A stretch of DNA of 60,175 nucleotides from Dissophora ornata (GCA_025201705.1 MU616667.1:1-60175), one strand, 5' to 3'; shown: positions 1 to 12,368, counted from the first letter of the stretch. Notes: generated from the letters alone by a model not told the origin. Numbers and translations: made by a program.

Positions 1-376
1 TTTGCGAGCGAGTGAATCCAAACAAGGATTGGACGTTGAGAAGGATTTGGAGCCACCAATGGGGGGGATATTGCCATGAGTGTAAACACACGTTTTCGGT
101 CGCCATTGTTTGTTGCTTCTTCTTCCCTTGAGGGTGAGCCCGCAAGAGATGAGCAGAAACAAAGAGGCCATGGCGAGCATGGTACATGGGAATGGCGTAC
201 TACTTCTATCCCCTTCTCCCCATTCGTTGCGACCACAACCATTGCTCCCCATTCATGCGCTACAATGATATCCGGATATGCAAATGCATACAGGCGAATG
301 CCCTTGCGCTCTGTGCCACCAAAAGTAAAACAAAACGACTGCTGACCGCGTTGGATGCACATGTTAACGTCCTTAG
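1..376 (+). other. Unresolved 5' region or intron of the Kin4-like kinase gene
   Basis: The sequence just before 377 reads as a 3' splice site (cttag, 372-376). The ATG at 355 would give only seven non-kinase residues before GTYGKV and would omit the first kinase strand. No reading in 1-376 supplies that strand. A short open frame at 2-76 ends in a stop and cannot be assigned. The region is therefore most simply intron plus unassigned upstream sequence. Confidence 0.5.
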
Positions 377-3300
377 GCACCTATGGAAAGGTCAAGCAGG
401 CGATGCACACCCTCACTGGACAACAGGTCGCAATCAAGATCGTCAACAAGACCCACGCAGCCATCATCACCCGCGAGATCTACCATTGGCGTTGTCTGTC
501 CCACCCAAACATCGCTCACCTGCATGAAGTCCTGACCACCGAATCCAAGATTTACCTTGTCACAGAGTACTGCCCCAATGGCGAGCTGCTCGAGGCCCTG
601 ATTCGCGATGGTCGATGTCGCCCCGCCCTGGCCAAGCGCTGGTTCCGCCAGATCTGTCTCGCCGTCCAATATTGCCACCTCCGCAAAATTGTCCACAGGG
701 ATCTCAAGCTGGAGAACATCCTTCTCGATAGCCAAAACAACATCAAACTCATCGACTTTGGCTTCACCCGTGAATGCGAGTCCAAAAAGTTGCTCGAGTC
801 CTATTGCGGGTCTGCAGCCTACACTGCGCCCGAGATCATTGTCGGCAAAAAGTATTCCGGGCCAGGTAAATCTCCTTGTCCGTAATGCTGTACACATCAA
901 GCTCTTAATAGTGGTGCCACAATGTGTACATGTGCATATTACATGTATTTATGAGCGCTAACACGCATTTAATATGCTTTGTACAACTGAACAGAGGCAG
1001 ACATCTGGTCGCTCGGCGTGATCCTGTACACTCTCCTGGCGGGATACCTTCCCTTCGATGACGACAATGAAGCCGTCGTGCAGGACAAAATCGTCGAACT
1101 CGATTACGAAATTCCCGCTGACCTCTTTTCCAAAGGTGAGCTGAACGCAATCCCTTCTCTTTTCTCAGACAAGACCGTTATTGTTATATTACAGTAACAT
1201 GCTCACCATCTTGTTTTCTGCCGGATTAGATGCCCAGGATCTCATCCAGAACATTTTGAAGGAGGACCCCAAGGATCGTTTTTCAATTGAGCAGATCTTG
1301 AACCACGCATGGTGGACACCACACTCGGACGACGATGAAGAAGGCGCGGAAAATGAGAGCCAGTCAGCGGCAGACCTTGATTTTTACGCAGGAGGGCCAC
1401 ACCATGCACGCCAGGGTTCCCTGACAAAGCGGGAAATCCACCCAGTCCAGTCCACCCAAAGACCTGGGGACGTCTTTTATGGATCAGGATCACCTCAACT
1501 CGCCTCACCTCTGGCGCAGCATCCCTATGGTCCATGGGGGAACCAGTCGCCCTATGCCTTCAACCCCGTAGGTGACAGTCTCAAAGCATCTTTTCCAGGG
1601 GGCCCTGCTGTTCCTTCGCCGCTCTCGTCGCCACTCCCTTCTCCTTCGCCTATGGTCAATAAGAGCTTCCCACGATACGAGTCGAGCGCCGAGGGCTCCC
1701 AGATAGGACGCACAGCCTCTGCAGGGTCCTTCCCATCAAACGCATTTGAGCAAAGACTACTAATTGCTCTAGGAAAGATTGGATTCGATCAGGAGATCTT
1801 TGCAAAAGGCATTCCCGCGCAATCATGCGATCCCGCATATGGTCTCTGGTGTCTGCTTGTAGACCAAGTGCGGCAACGGGCCCTCGACAATGGCACGACA
1901 CTGGAGTGGGAACAGAGCATCGCGCTCATGGACACCGGCTCTTTCTCAGGCATGGTCAATCCCAACAACACCCTGGGCATGATGGAGGGCGGCAAACGAT
2001 CCCCACGACCAATGTCCGACCCGAGTCCCTCTTCCAGTCAGACCAATCTTTTATTGCCTCAGTTGAGTATGCAGCAGCATCAGCAACAGCAACATGCGGA
2101 CCTTCAGCAGCAAACGATCGATCTAAAACATCAAGTAGACCAATACAAACTCGAGACGGAGCTGCTCAAGATGGAGAAGCATCAGTTGGAGAAGGAGAAA
2201 AAGTGCCTTGCGGAGGCGGCAGAGAGTAAGGTCCACCCTTTCGAATCAAAGGAGCTGCCTCCCATCTCTACAGACACCATCTCTGCGCAGGACACGTCGA
2301 CAGCGGAAAAGCCGGTCCAGGACAGTGGCGTGTCAGTATCGACCTCGTCCACTCCACACTCTTCCTGGGAACTAGCAGAGAGAGAAAGTCCCGTCACGCC
2401 AACAGAACGAACCAGAAGGAAGAGTAAAGGCATTCTGCACTCACTCAAGGACAGGTTCTTTAGCACGCCAACAATGGACATGGACAGCAATCACTCTGGA
2501 TCGCCTTCGCCGTATCCTCCATCGCCTATTCCTCCAAAGCGCCTAGCAGGATCAACCGCATCCGCATCCTCATCCACTTCATCTGCAACGACTTATGTGA
2601 CATCATTAACGCCAAAACCACTGCCAGCGCCACCCGCACACCCTTACCCTCACTTGCTACAACATCATGCTCAATCGCCTCTAAGCGCCGTCTCTTACAA
2701 GTCTGCTAGCACCAGCTCGCTCGCCATAGAGACTGGACACGCAACAGCCTTGACAGCAGCAGGAGCAGCGGCCTCGCCGGACCACCTTGTCTCTGGAGAC
2801 CACTCTCTGGATCATGATTTAACTTCAGCGGCATCCCACAAGAACAAAGGATTCATGACCTGGATCACGGAGAGCGCATCGGGCACGGTCCTGAATAAAT
2901 CACCGGTGGTCCAAAGTGCAGCCAAGGTCCCAAAGCGCCTAAACAACAGATCATTCTCGGCAGCAGAGACCATCCCCCTCCCTGCGACCGAAACCATGTC
3001 TTCCACATCATCTTTAGAGGATGCAAGGCCACAGATACCTGCCATTCCTGCCAGCTTCTTTCAACCTATATGGAAGGCTCCTAGTGGCCACAACTCTCCT
3101 TCATCATCGCAGTCGAATGCAGGGTCATCCGTTGGAAACTTGGCAACCTCCGCACCCACCATGAGCTTTCGGCAGAGACTTGCTTCCTTCTCGTCTACAT
3201 CTGCAAAGATCACGCCTGAAGAGAGACAACGTGCAGCTGCTGCTGCTGCTGCAGCCGCTGCCCTCGTCGCCCAACCAGCCCTTCCAGAGCGTGCTCACTC

Positions 3301-5938
3301 ACCCTCGCCCCCTTCGTCTCCCCGCGGTTCAGGCGGTTCCAGCTCCTTTGCGAACCTGGGCTCTGGCAAGAGCGATCATCAGCGCCAGACTGAGATTAGC
3401 GATATTGTTGCTGCTGCTGTCGCTGCCACAGCGAATGCAAACTTGAAATCGAGCGGATCAAGAAAGAAGAATCAAGGTCAAGAAAGGTCTGGCTCCAAAA
3501 AGTCAAAGAGTTCAGAAAAGTCGAAAAGTGGTGGCAGCAACACGGCATCCACTGCCCAAAACCTGGATTCTCGTTCTTTGGAAAATGAATTGCATGCGCG
3601 ACAGACGCTCAGCTCAAACAAACAGCAATCTGCGCCGTCTTTACAGATTCCATCGCCAATGTTGACAGGAATCCAAGCAAAGGAGACGTCGGGCTCCAAG
3701 GATGCAAACCGCAAGCCGTCCATCAAGTCCTCAAAAGCATCAATGCCATCGCTAATGACTGCATTTTCGTCCTTCAAACCCTCCAGATCAGCGCCATCCT
3801 CCCCTCTTGTTCAACAACCGATCCAACTCCCGATGCAGAGCAATCCATCGTCAGAGGCTGCGAAACGCAACAGTCAGACAAAGATTCCCAAGGAGAACAA
3901 GGGTAGTAGACATGAAGAGCCATCGAATCTTGCAAGAGTGACGTCCAACTCTAGCTCAAGGTCATCGGCTGCAATGAACCCGAACTCTACTACTCGAGCA
4001 TCGTTCTCGCGGTCGAGGGTCACGGATGGCTCATCAGAGGTAGCAGGCGAGCCATTGATTGGGCGTTCGGCATCCACAAAGGCGTTTGGCGATGGCGTGG
4101 TTATTCAGGATGAGGTGCGACCCAAGAAGAGAACAACGAGCAGGACGAGCATCACCGTGGCATCGATTGGTAGAAAGTCGAGCGAGTCTTTCGCCTCTAG
4201 TCTCGATCGAGTGGAACCCTTTAGCCCGCATGCTATGATCTCATCGAAGCGGGAGAGTCTTGGAAGTATAAGTAGTCGACGGAGCAGCAGCAGCAGCATG
4301 CGCGACCGCAATATCTTTGGATTGACATTGGATAGTACAGGATCGGGATCCAGAAAGTCTTCTCTGAATCTTTCGCGGGCAACGCTAAACAAATCCACCT
4401 TTGCGTCGCCATCGACATCCCCAGCACAGCCCCGGCGCGGAGGAGAGATGGAACGCGAGCGTATGGCCTATGGTCTCGTATCTAGAGGGAGCTACGACGA
4501 AGGGCATGCTAGTCCCAGAAATTCCGCATTGATCGGTGTGGAGGATAGGTCTAGGGAACCCTCACTAATCTCTACAGCCACTGAAAAGTCACAGGAGATA
4601 GTGCAGCTTGAGCAGAGACAGCATTCACGGTCTGGATCGACCCAGGAAGTCAAGGAGACTAGTCGTAAAGAAAAGTCATTGATGCATCCACCGTCCCCGA
4701 CTATACAGCCACGTGGAATTCAAAGCTCGGTGGCAGGCACTACGATCTCGCCCTCGCTCTCTCAGTCATCTCCATTGAACAAAGTGGCAATTGCTGGAAA
4801 GACTGACATGCAAGGACAAGGACCACTGACGACGGATGGTGCCAACACTAATACTATTCCGGCCAATCGAGACGAGGAAGACCAGTTGTTTATTTCGGAT
4901 GGTCCTCGAGTGGACTTTGCAGATGGATGCAGTCTAATCCCCTCGCCTCCCCCACCACTGACCTCCCTTCGCACGGACTCTTTGAGAAACTCGGGGTCTG
5001 CTTCTGCAGTCAGCGACTCTACCGGCCGACCGGTAGATAGGAGCCATGGGATGCTGGAGGAACCCAAAGTGAATTTACTCTCAACGAGCTATCCACCTCC
5101 AAGAACAAGCTTCCAGTACAGTCAAGCTGCTGACGAGGCGTTGGAATCCCACCAGGGCTCGTTATCTCCACCGTCGCCCTCTCGACCCTTGGTATCGTTT
5201 GATCAGCACTTTTCAAACCAGGCCAAAATCAAGGAGCATCGCGATAGCACACCTAGAAAAGTAGTGACAGGTTTCCAGCCCTTGGCGGCCAAGCGTCTCT
5301 CCAAGCCAGGGTTGCCTAACAGCTCATTGAATGCTGCTGGTACTGGAGACGTGCCTGCATTGCCTGGTCTGCCCGGTCAGTCGTCGTCCTCGTCGTTAGA
5401 TCCGGCTGCAACGGGATTAGTGCCTACGTACCCATCAAACACATCCTCGTCTTCGTTCTCGTCTACGATGGGCCCGCCGAATGCATTTGCAGGTCGACGA
5501 CGAGGCTACAGAAACAGCACAGGATCGATGGCCAACATGACGTTACAGCAGCAACAAAATTTCCAGCAACTGCAGCGGGAACAACTCTTGAAGATCCAGC
5601 AGAATCAGCCGAATGCAGGGTATGAGGCCACAGCAGCCATGAAGATCAACCCTCGTCCAAGGACAGGATTCTATCCTAAGCGAGAGTATGGAGGTGCAGC
5701 ACTAGGGGGACTAGGAGGACTCGGAGGACTGGGAGGACTGGGTAGTGCGAACACGCCGTCGTCATTGGGAAATCACAGCGGGCAGATCACTGGCCCTGGA
5801 GGTGTAGATCACTCCTACGATACGACTACAGGCGGTGGAAAGCGTGATTCGTACTCGAGTCGCCGGCAAAGCATGGCGGTGGCTATGGGCAAGCGTCCGG
5901 GCGCGGCTCCTGCTGCGATTCAGGAGGAAGAGGAGTAG
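377..5938 (+). CDS. Kin4-like CAMK-group Ser/Thr protein kinase with very long Ser-rich tail (5' partial)
   Basis: Three visible exons, 377-865, 995-1135 and 1230-5938, join in frame and encode about 1,780 residues. The kinase domain shows the end of the glycine loop (GTYGKV), the ATP lysine (VAIKIV), catalytic loop [11 protein letters not shown], a TAPE motif and AGYLPF in subdomain IX; it runs to about residue 245. The first glycine-loop strand is missing, so at least one upstream exon lies outside or is unresolved in 1-376. A later conserved block (exon 3, near 1750-1880: [21 protein letters not shown]) resembles the segment that follows the kinase in filamentous-fungal Kin4 proteins. The remaining roughly 1,300 residues are low-complexity and rich in Ser and Pro, with Gln and Ala tracts and GGL repeats near the end. 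By family, Kin4/Frk1-type kinases act in mitotic-exit and spindle-position control; the exact orthology is uncertain. Confidence 0.8.
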
Positions 5939-6215
5939 TAGTAGTTTATTGTCCATCACTTCATACCTGTAGTAGTTTTTTTTTTTTTTTAATATTTTCT
6001 TTTTTCTCTTTTTCTCATTTTTCTGCTTTGATTTCTGTGTAGCCCCCCCCCCACCTTATATTTCTAATATGTTGCATCTTTCTACGCTTTTTGTATAATA
6101 TCATCCAGACATTGGATATAAAACACCTCTACATCGTGCTGTGCAATTATGAGTTCGAATACACATGCTGAATATCCTTCCTTCTAGTCAATTTTCTTTA
6201 TTCTTCTTTTTTTAT

Positions 6216-9200
6216 CTACAGACTCTCGGCAGCAGAGGCGGCAGCAGCAGCCAAGGACTGGAGAGCCTCGATGCGGATTGGGAGTTGTTTCTTGAGCACC
6301 AAGAGCTCATCCACAGCCTGCTTGACCTGGTCCGCATCCGCCTTGTCAGTCTTGAGCTGACGGACCTTCAGGCCCTGCTCGTCAATCTTTGCCTCGAGCT
6401 CGACAATCTCCTCAGGCTTGGGACCGGGTCCTGTCCAAGTAGGCGCCGGCTTCTGTGCAGTGGCATGGGCAGCAGCCTTGGCCTTCTTTCCAGAGACCGC
6501 TGGTGCCGCTGCGTCCTTGGCAGATGCTGGCGAAGAAGTACCCTTCTCCTTCTTCTTCTTGGCATCCTTGGCATCCTTCTGCTCCGTCTGCGAGACAGGT
6601 GCAGCCTTTGAGGCCATCGACGCGACCTTGCCGTCAGGAATCAAGATCAGGCGCGCGGGACTGTTGGGCGAGGCAACAGCGTCCACAATGTAGTAGCCCT
6701 TGCGCTCGAACTGGATAATATCTCCCTTGTTCAACTCGGCAACATTGCCATCAGCAATGGCCTCGGTCTTGAACTCTGTGACAGGGGTGAGCAAGTTCAT
6801 GAGGTCATCGTCCTCCTCAATCTTCTTCTTTGTGATCAGGTAGTCATAGTCCATCAACTCGACATTAACCAGCTCGGGACCATCCGCCAACCAGGTCAAC
6901 TTCTTCTTGGTCTTCTTAAAGTCTCCCTCCAAGTGGAGCTCAGCTTGAACACCAGTGACAATACCCTCGGCATTCTTCTCGATCGAGCGGATGAACGCGT
7001 TACCCCAGTCCATCAAAGTCACCTCCTCGTTCAGCTCGAGCTCCTTGCAGTCAGCCTGGTCCATCCAGATGGTGGGGCCATAGGCAGTCCTCTTGTCACC
7101 CAAAGTTTCGTTCTTCTTGTGACGGGGGACTTCCTTAAGGTTATATGGGTCAGCTCCAGCGATGGTGACCTTGACCTTGTTGAGGCCCTCAACAGCGGTA
7201 TGGCGAGGAGCGATAGGATCGATCTGCTTGCGGTTCACAGCCCAAAGCTTGTCCCACTCCAAAGTAATGTAATTGGTCGAGGCTCCCTGCATCAAGATGT
7301 ACGTCTTCAAGGCCTCCATGGTCAAGCCGCGGCGGCGGATACCGCGGACGGTGGGGAAGCGGGGATCATCCCATCCAGAGACACGTCCCTGATCAACGAA
7401 CCAGGTCAACTTGCGCTTCGAAAGCAAAGTGTAAACAAAGTTCAAACGGCTGTATTCCCAGATATGGACCTGGCGCAGGCTAAGGTTGTCGAGGAACCAC
7501 TGGTATTGGGGATTACGATCGTGGTACTCGTCCGTGCGGAGAGCATGGGTGACTCCCTCGAGAGAGTCGACAATCGGGCAGGCAAGATCGTACAAGGGGT
7601 ACATCTTCCACTTGTCGCTACATGTACATATTTTGATTTCGGTCAAGGACAAAATAAATTCATGTTTAGAATGCTATCAAATATGCAGGACAAGGGGGGG
7701 AGGGAACAAAAGAGTTAACCAACTTACCCAGTGCGAGCGTGAGGAATGAGGTTGCAGCGGTAAATGACGGGATCACGAAGAGCCTTGTTGAGATTATCGA
7801 CCGAGATCTTGGCACGAAGACAGCAGGTCTGGCCAAACTCGGTGGCGTTCTTCATCTCCTCGAAGCGGCGCAAGTTCTCCTCCACAGACAAGTCGCGGCA
7901 CTGCGATGCAATACCGTCCATGCGCTCAGCGCGCATCTGCTCCTGTCCTGTCGTGTCGCAGTAGGCCTTGCCCTCCTTGATCAATTGGAGGGCGTACTGG
8001 TAGATCTTGTCAAAGTAGTCCGAGGTATAGGAGACGACTGAGGAATCAATGCCGATCAAGAGCAGGTCCTCCTTGATGGCGTGCTCGTACTCAAGCTTCT
8101 CCTTGGTGGGGTTGGTGTCGTCAAAGCGGACAATGAGGCGTCCATTGTACTGGTCAGCAAAGTACTTGTTCAGCAGCGCAGCCTTGGCATGTCCAATGTG
8201 AAGATAACCAGAGGGCTCTGGGGGGAAACGAGTAACAACCTTGCCCATCTCGGCCCCAATCAGGTTGATGTCGAATGATCCCTGGTCAGCCTTGACCTAT
8301 TTCGTTTTCAGGATGGAGGAGAAGAGGAGATGTTACGCGTTGAACGGCATTCCTTTTCCAGTCTACAACCTACAACAGTCTCTTCCTTTTTTTTTCCCAG
8401 GCTAATAAAACTTACGACTTTGGTGCTGCCGTTGGCCTTAGCAAGCTCAGCAAGGGCGACATCGACAAAAGCCTGGCCAGAGATGTGGTTGAACCAGCGG
8501 GCGAGGTAAACACCGAGATCCTTTCCAGTCTTGAGCTGACGAGCAAAGATGGCGTTTCCCTTCAGAGCTCCCCAGAGGGCGATATCGGCCACTGAGACCT
8601 TGTAGCCGACAAAGTAGCTGCGAAGGGTCAAGTGGTGGTTGAGCTGCTGAAAGATGACATCCAAGGTCTTGAAGTCTGAGGTGTTGACGATATCCTGGCT
8701 CTTGTCGATGAAATCGTCAATCTACGGGATAGCGGTGAATATAAAAAAACATGAGGACTGGGTTCATGTCGACAGCATGACGCGTTTGCCTCTGCCAATT
8801 TTCGGTTATGACAACCATACCAAACTGGTCGAAGCGGGATCTGATCCATAGAGCGTGTTCTTGTGTGAGCGCACAATGTAGCGGAGGATTGAGCTGATGG
8901 TGGTCAGGGTTGTTCTAGTAGCAAAAAGAAAGGGAGGCAAAAGAACAGCCATCAGCGGTGGTAAGTTGCACCGTGTCAATCTGCTGTGGCTTTTTTGCAG
9001 GATGTGTGTGTGCCCGATATACGGTGGATGGCGATTATTACCCGTCAACAGTCAATGCAGCGGTGGCGTTGTTGTGCTCGGCGAGGGCTGCGACGTTCTT
9101 GTACTCGACCTTGGCAACGGCAGGGTTGTTGAGTGCGGCAGCGAGGGCGATCGGTGCTGGGAGGGTGATCCGGTTCAGAAGAGGAGAAGAGCGATTTCAG

Positions 9201-9330
9201 CAGTCAGTTCGCGGGGTGGATGCATGCGTCAAATGCAGGCAGTAACAATCACGACATGCGCAACGGCAATGGGGGGATATGTACCATAGGGGAAGATAGG
9301 CGCCTTTTGGGCGACGACGACGGTGGCCAT
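6216..9330 (-). CDS. GUS1: Cytosolic glutamyl-tRNA synthetase with N-terminal GST-like and C-terminal WHEP domain
   Basis: Six exons (9330-9285, 9156-9042, 8914-8821, 8721-8416, 8296-7728, 7617-6216) give 843 residues. The enzyme charges tRNA-Glu in the cytosol. The first 180 or so residues form a GST-like domain, used in yeast Gus1 to bind a scaffold partner. The class I core carries the HIGH motif (PPEPSGYLHIGH, near residue 212) and the KMSKS equivalent (LLSKRKL, near 445). A typical eukaryotic GluRS anticodon-binding beta-barrel region follows. After a Lys/Ala-rich linker the C terminus has a helical pair (EELVELEAKI-like start, then VRQLKTDKADADQVKQAVDE) matching WHEP-TRS domains. Yeast Gus1 is about 708 residues and lacks this extension. 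An AATAAA signal lies on the minus strand at 6202-6197. Start: the ATG at 9330 opens the only exon that joins in phase. Confidence 0.93.
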
Positions 9331-9766
9331 GGTGTACGGTTGATGGGAGGGGTTGTGAAGATGTGGGCAGCCGCTCTTTTTTTTTTATTTATGCGTGTAA
9401 ACAACGTGGGGCTGAGCACCCGCCCGTGACGGCGGTTCGCGACTCAGCATGGCTCATTCTGAGACCCATTGGAGACCCATTAGACCCATTTCAACATTTG
9501 CGCTGTCTGCAGGAACAGGCCTGTGTTTCATTTCAGAACTACGCCCCACGTACACCCGCCGTACACACCCAACGCCATGCCATGCTCTTGGAGGATGCAT
9601 CTCCTATCGGTCCAAAGGCACACTCCGACACAGCGAGCAACCACTACCGCAGCACCCAACTTTCTATATTCCTTTTCGCGGGAAACTGGATAGTTCTACG
9701 GACGAGCGCATCTAACCTTTGAAACGCGAAGCCCCCACGCTCTAGGCAAAAAAAGCAAAGATGAAC
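9331..9766. other. Intergenic: GUS1 promoter side and 3' flank of the secreted repeat protein
   Basis: No gene is supported here. Plus-strand frames at 9363-9722 have no family features. The stretch holds three near-tandem copies of AGACCCATT (9462-9470, 9473-9481, 9482-9490), about 130-160 bases upstream of the GUS1 start codon, and a T tract near 9378-9389. Confidence 0.5.
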
Positions 9767-10405
9767 CTAGAATAGCCCGCCACCATGACCAATTACTCCT
9801 CCAAATCCTGCACCTCCAAATGGACCATGTCCATCAAATGGTGCCGGCACTGGAACTGGCGCAGGTACTGGGACCGGCGCCGGAACTGGGACTGGGACTG
9901 GGACAGGCTGAGGAACAGGAAACGGCGAAGGCACAGGGACGGGTTTCATGATCTTGATGGGTTCAGGCACAGGTACACGAACCACTCGGGTTCTCGTACG
10001 CTCTCGCTCGTGGACATGCTGCCCATGATGGCGATGACATCGGTGGGATTGGTAGTGCTTATCGTCATCGTCGTCATCACCATCACCATCATCGTCGTCG
10101 TCATCATCATCATCATCGCCATCATCATCGCCATCATCATCACCACCACCATCATCATCACCATCACCATCATCATCGTCGTCATCATCGCCATCATCAT
10201 TACAGTCGCGGCGTTGGTTGGCAAAGCGATACTGCCCCTTATCGTCTTCGCCGCCTCGGTCTCTACGTCTTACAAGCTCTCGGTTTGATCTTGTGGCGAG
10301 AACAGTGGTTCTTACGGCGACAGGCACTGCATACACTGACACGTTCAAGGCAATCGAGGCGAGTAGAGCGACCGAAAGAAGAAGAAAAGCCTTTCTTGGA
10401 GCCAT
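9767..10405 (-). CDS. Secreted Asp/His/Arg-rich protein with Pro-Val repeats
   Basis: A single exon encodes 212 residues. Residues 1-26 form a signal peptide (short basic start, hydrophobic core LLLSVALLASIAL, cleavage likely after VYA). The mature part has five compositional blocks: a basic region (31-66); a nearly pure Asp/Gly tract with about 40 Asp (67-115); a His-rich stretch (117-132) followed by alternating Arg; a run of Pro-Val and Pro-Ala dipeptides (141-190); and a Gly-rich end (191-212). No globular fold or Ser/Thr-rich GPI signal is visible. The order suggests an extracellular, unstructured, cation-binding wall or matrix protein, but that is inference. I do not recognise the family. 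A TATAAA element lies 106 bases upstream. The Asp tract is a GAT/GAC microsatellite, so its length may vary between strains. Confidence 0.8.
   Translation of the reverse strand: MAPRKAFLLLSVALLASIALNVSVYAVPVAVRTTVLATRSNRELVRRRDRGGEDDKGQYRFANQRRDCNDDGDDDDDDDGDGDDDGGGDDDGDDDGDDDDDDDDDDGDGDDDDDDKHYQSHRCHRHHGQHVHERERTRTRVVRVPVPEPIKIMKPVPVPSPFPVPQPVPVPVPVPAPVPVPAPVPVPAPFDGHGPFGGAGFGGVIGHGGGLF
10061..10207 (-). repeat. GAT/GAC trinucleotide tract coding for poly-Asp
   Basis: The minus strand is almost entirely GAY codons broken by GGN codons. It codes residues 67-115 of the secreted protein. Mixed GAT and GAC usage argues for selection on the Asp tract rather than a recent pure-repeat expansion. 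Confidence 0.9.
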
Positions 10406-10510
10406 AATGGAAGAAAGCGCGTTGTTGTTCTATAAGGGGTGTGGAGCTACAATGTGAGAGTAGAAATAAAAACTGTGATGCCGGGTTTCCTGGAGAGGAA
10501 TAGCGGGCAT

Positions 10511-10516
10511 TTTATA
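10511..10516 (-). promoter_or_regulatory. Probable TATA box of the secreted Asp/Pro-Val protein gene
   Basis: The minus strand reads CAATATAAAATG here, 106 bases upstream of the start codon at 10405. The spacing leaves room for a short 5' UTR. Few other genes in the window have such a clear TATA element, which hints at a strongly regulated gene. Confidence 0.45.
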
Positions 10517-10521
10517 TTGAC

Positions 10522-11165
10522 GGAGGCTATCGCCAAGATTAACACGACCCGTCAAAGGAGCACCTCGTGTATGCTGATAAACCCTCGGTAGAGAACAGTT
10601 TGATTGCCTTTTGCATCAGATCCTTGATCCCGCAAAGATCAACAAAACAAAGGAAACAAGGACACTGACGCCTATGATATGCTGGTGATGCGACAAGCGC
10701 TTGGCTGCCACCATTGCGCAAAGAGGTCTATCATCGAAGATTCCATTCGCTTATAGTGATACTGATGGTGACAAGAACATGTCGCGACAACCACGACAAG
10801 GCGCGTCAGTGATCAGACCACCTGACTGTGCGTTTACTTTGCCCACATATCTGATGGGATTGGAGAACATGCATGCCTCGACATGATATTGATTAATGAA
10901 CTAATGAACCAGAGCCTCACAGCGTCTCGTGAAAGCAGTGAACATATCTGTGTCTAGAACTTGAAGGTCGCCCACATCACCAGCTACGATCACGACACAT
11001 GTCCTCTCTACTCCCCACCTGTGGTTCTTTTCGTTTTGTTGTTTTTATTCGACGCACCTCATCAGCATAAACTGATGAGTGTACGCCGCGTATCACCCTT
11101 TTATTCTCCTTTCAAAATCCATTTTATATACATAGCACTAGATAACAGAACTCTCTTGTCTCCCA
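10522..11165. other. Intergenic region between the secreted-protein promoter and the aquaglyceroporin 3' end
   Basis: Reading both strands shows no coding region with family features and no tRNA. The left part is promoter of the secreted protein and the right part is 3' flank of the aquaglyceroporin. I see nothing else. Confidence 0.5.
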
Positions 11166-12331
11166 TTAGTTGTTGAGAGGGCTTGGTCCTCCGTAGACAA
11201 GAAGGTCATAGACGAAGGCACCAACGATAGCACCAGAGAAGGGGGCGACAATTGGGACCCAGAAGTACCAGCTCTGGCTGGTGAAGACATCAAAGCCCCA
11301 TCCAAAGAGAGCAGTGAAGAGACGAGGAGCCAAGTCACGAGCAGGGTTGAGGGCAAAGCCGGTCTGGTAGCCGAACGAGGTTCCGATGGCGGCCAGGGAG
11401 AGACCGATGATCAAGGGCTGGGCATTGCCGGCGGGGGTGTTGCCCTTGTCTGAGGTGGCAAGGATGACGAGGACCAACAGAGCAGTGCCAAGGAACTCAG
11501 CAATGAAGGCGGCAGTGGTCGAAACATCTGGGGTTTGCAAGCTGGTGACGAAGATGCCGACAGTTTTGGCGGGGTCAGCGGCTTGGATAGCAGAGTAGTT
11601 GGAAATGTAGACGATGAGAGCTCCGGCAAAGGCACCGGCAAACTGAGCAACCCAGTAGAAAGGGAGCTCGGACCAAGGAAGTCCACGGAAAATAACCTGA
11701 ACGAGGGTGACAGCAGGGTTGAGATGGGCACCCTATTACGCAAGGAAGAAGAGAAAGAGATGTAGCCCCCAGTGTGAGTGCATAGTTGTAAAGCTAACGC
11801 ACACGAAAGGTGCGGAAAAAGCATCAAGGCCACTCTGCAAGAGGAGGGAGTCTGGGCCATGGGTCGCGAAGAAGCGTATTTCCTGGTGTTACAATTGATG
11901 TATCTGTTTCGCGAGAGCGCGAACGACCATCAAACGCCTCCCGCTGTCAATTTAACCTCACCCCTGCATCCTTTCTGTTTTGTGTCCATTTCTTTCTCAG
12001 TTTGACTTTCATTTTTACGCGTAATTCTTTCCCGCGATGTTTTTTCTTTAGTTTCTCACTTTTCCACTGATCTATTTTTGGGGGGGGGAGAGGGGAACCG
12101 AATAGGAAGAGAAGAACAAAGTATTGGGTGTAGCAAAAATACTTACAGAGATACCTCCAGCGATGTAGATACCGAAGGTCAGACCCAAACCCCATCCAAG
12201 ACTCATGGTGAACCACGAGTTGTTGGGCGAGAACACGAGCTGGGCAATCGCGCCAGAGCCGAACGCGACCAGGATGGTGGTTCCCAGGAACTCAGCAAAC
12301 GCCTTTCTGAACTATTATATATATCACCGCC

Positions 12332-12368
<37 letters not shown>

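Noticed and set aside
355..376. ATG at 355 as start of the kinase
   Set aside because: It would remove the first kinase beta strand and part of the glycine loop; the sequence ending at 376 is a good 3' splice site and GTYGKV continues an upstream exon.
6165..7749. Long plus-strand frames opposite GUS1 (for example 6933-7718)
   Set aside because: They are antisense shadows of a strongly conserved coding exon.
9785..10288. Plus-strand 167-residue frame with long Ile/Val runs
   Set aside because: It is the antisense shadow of the Asp-coding GAT/GAC tract of the secreted protein.
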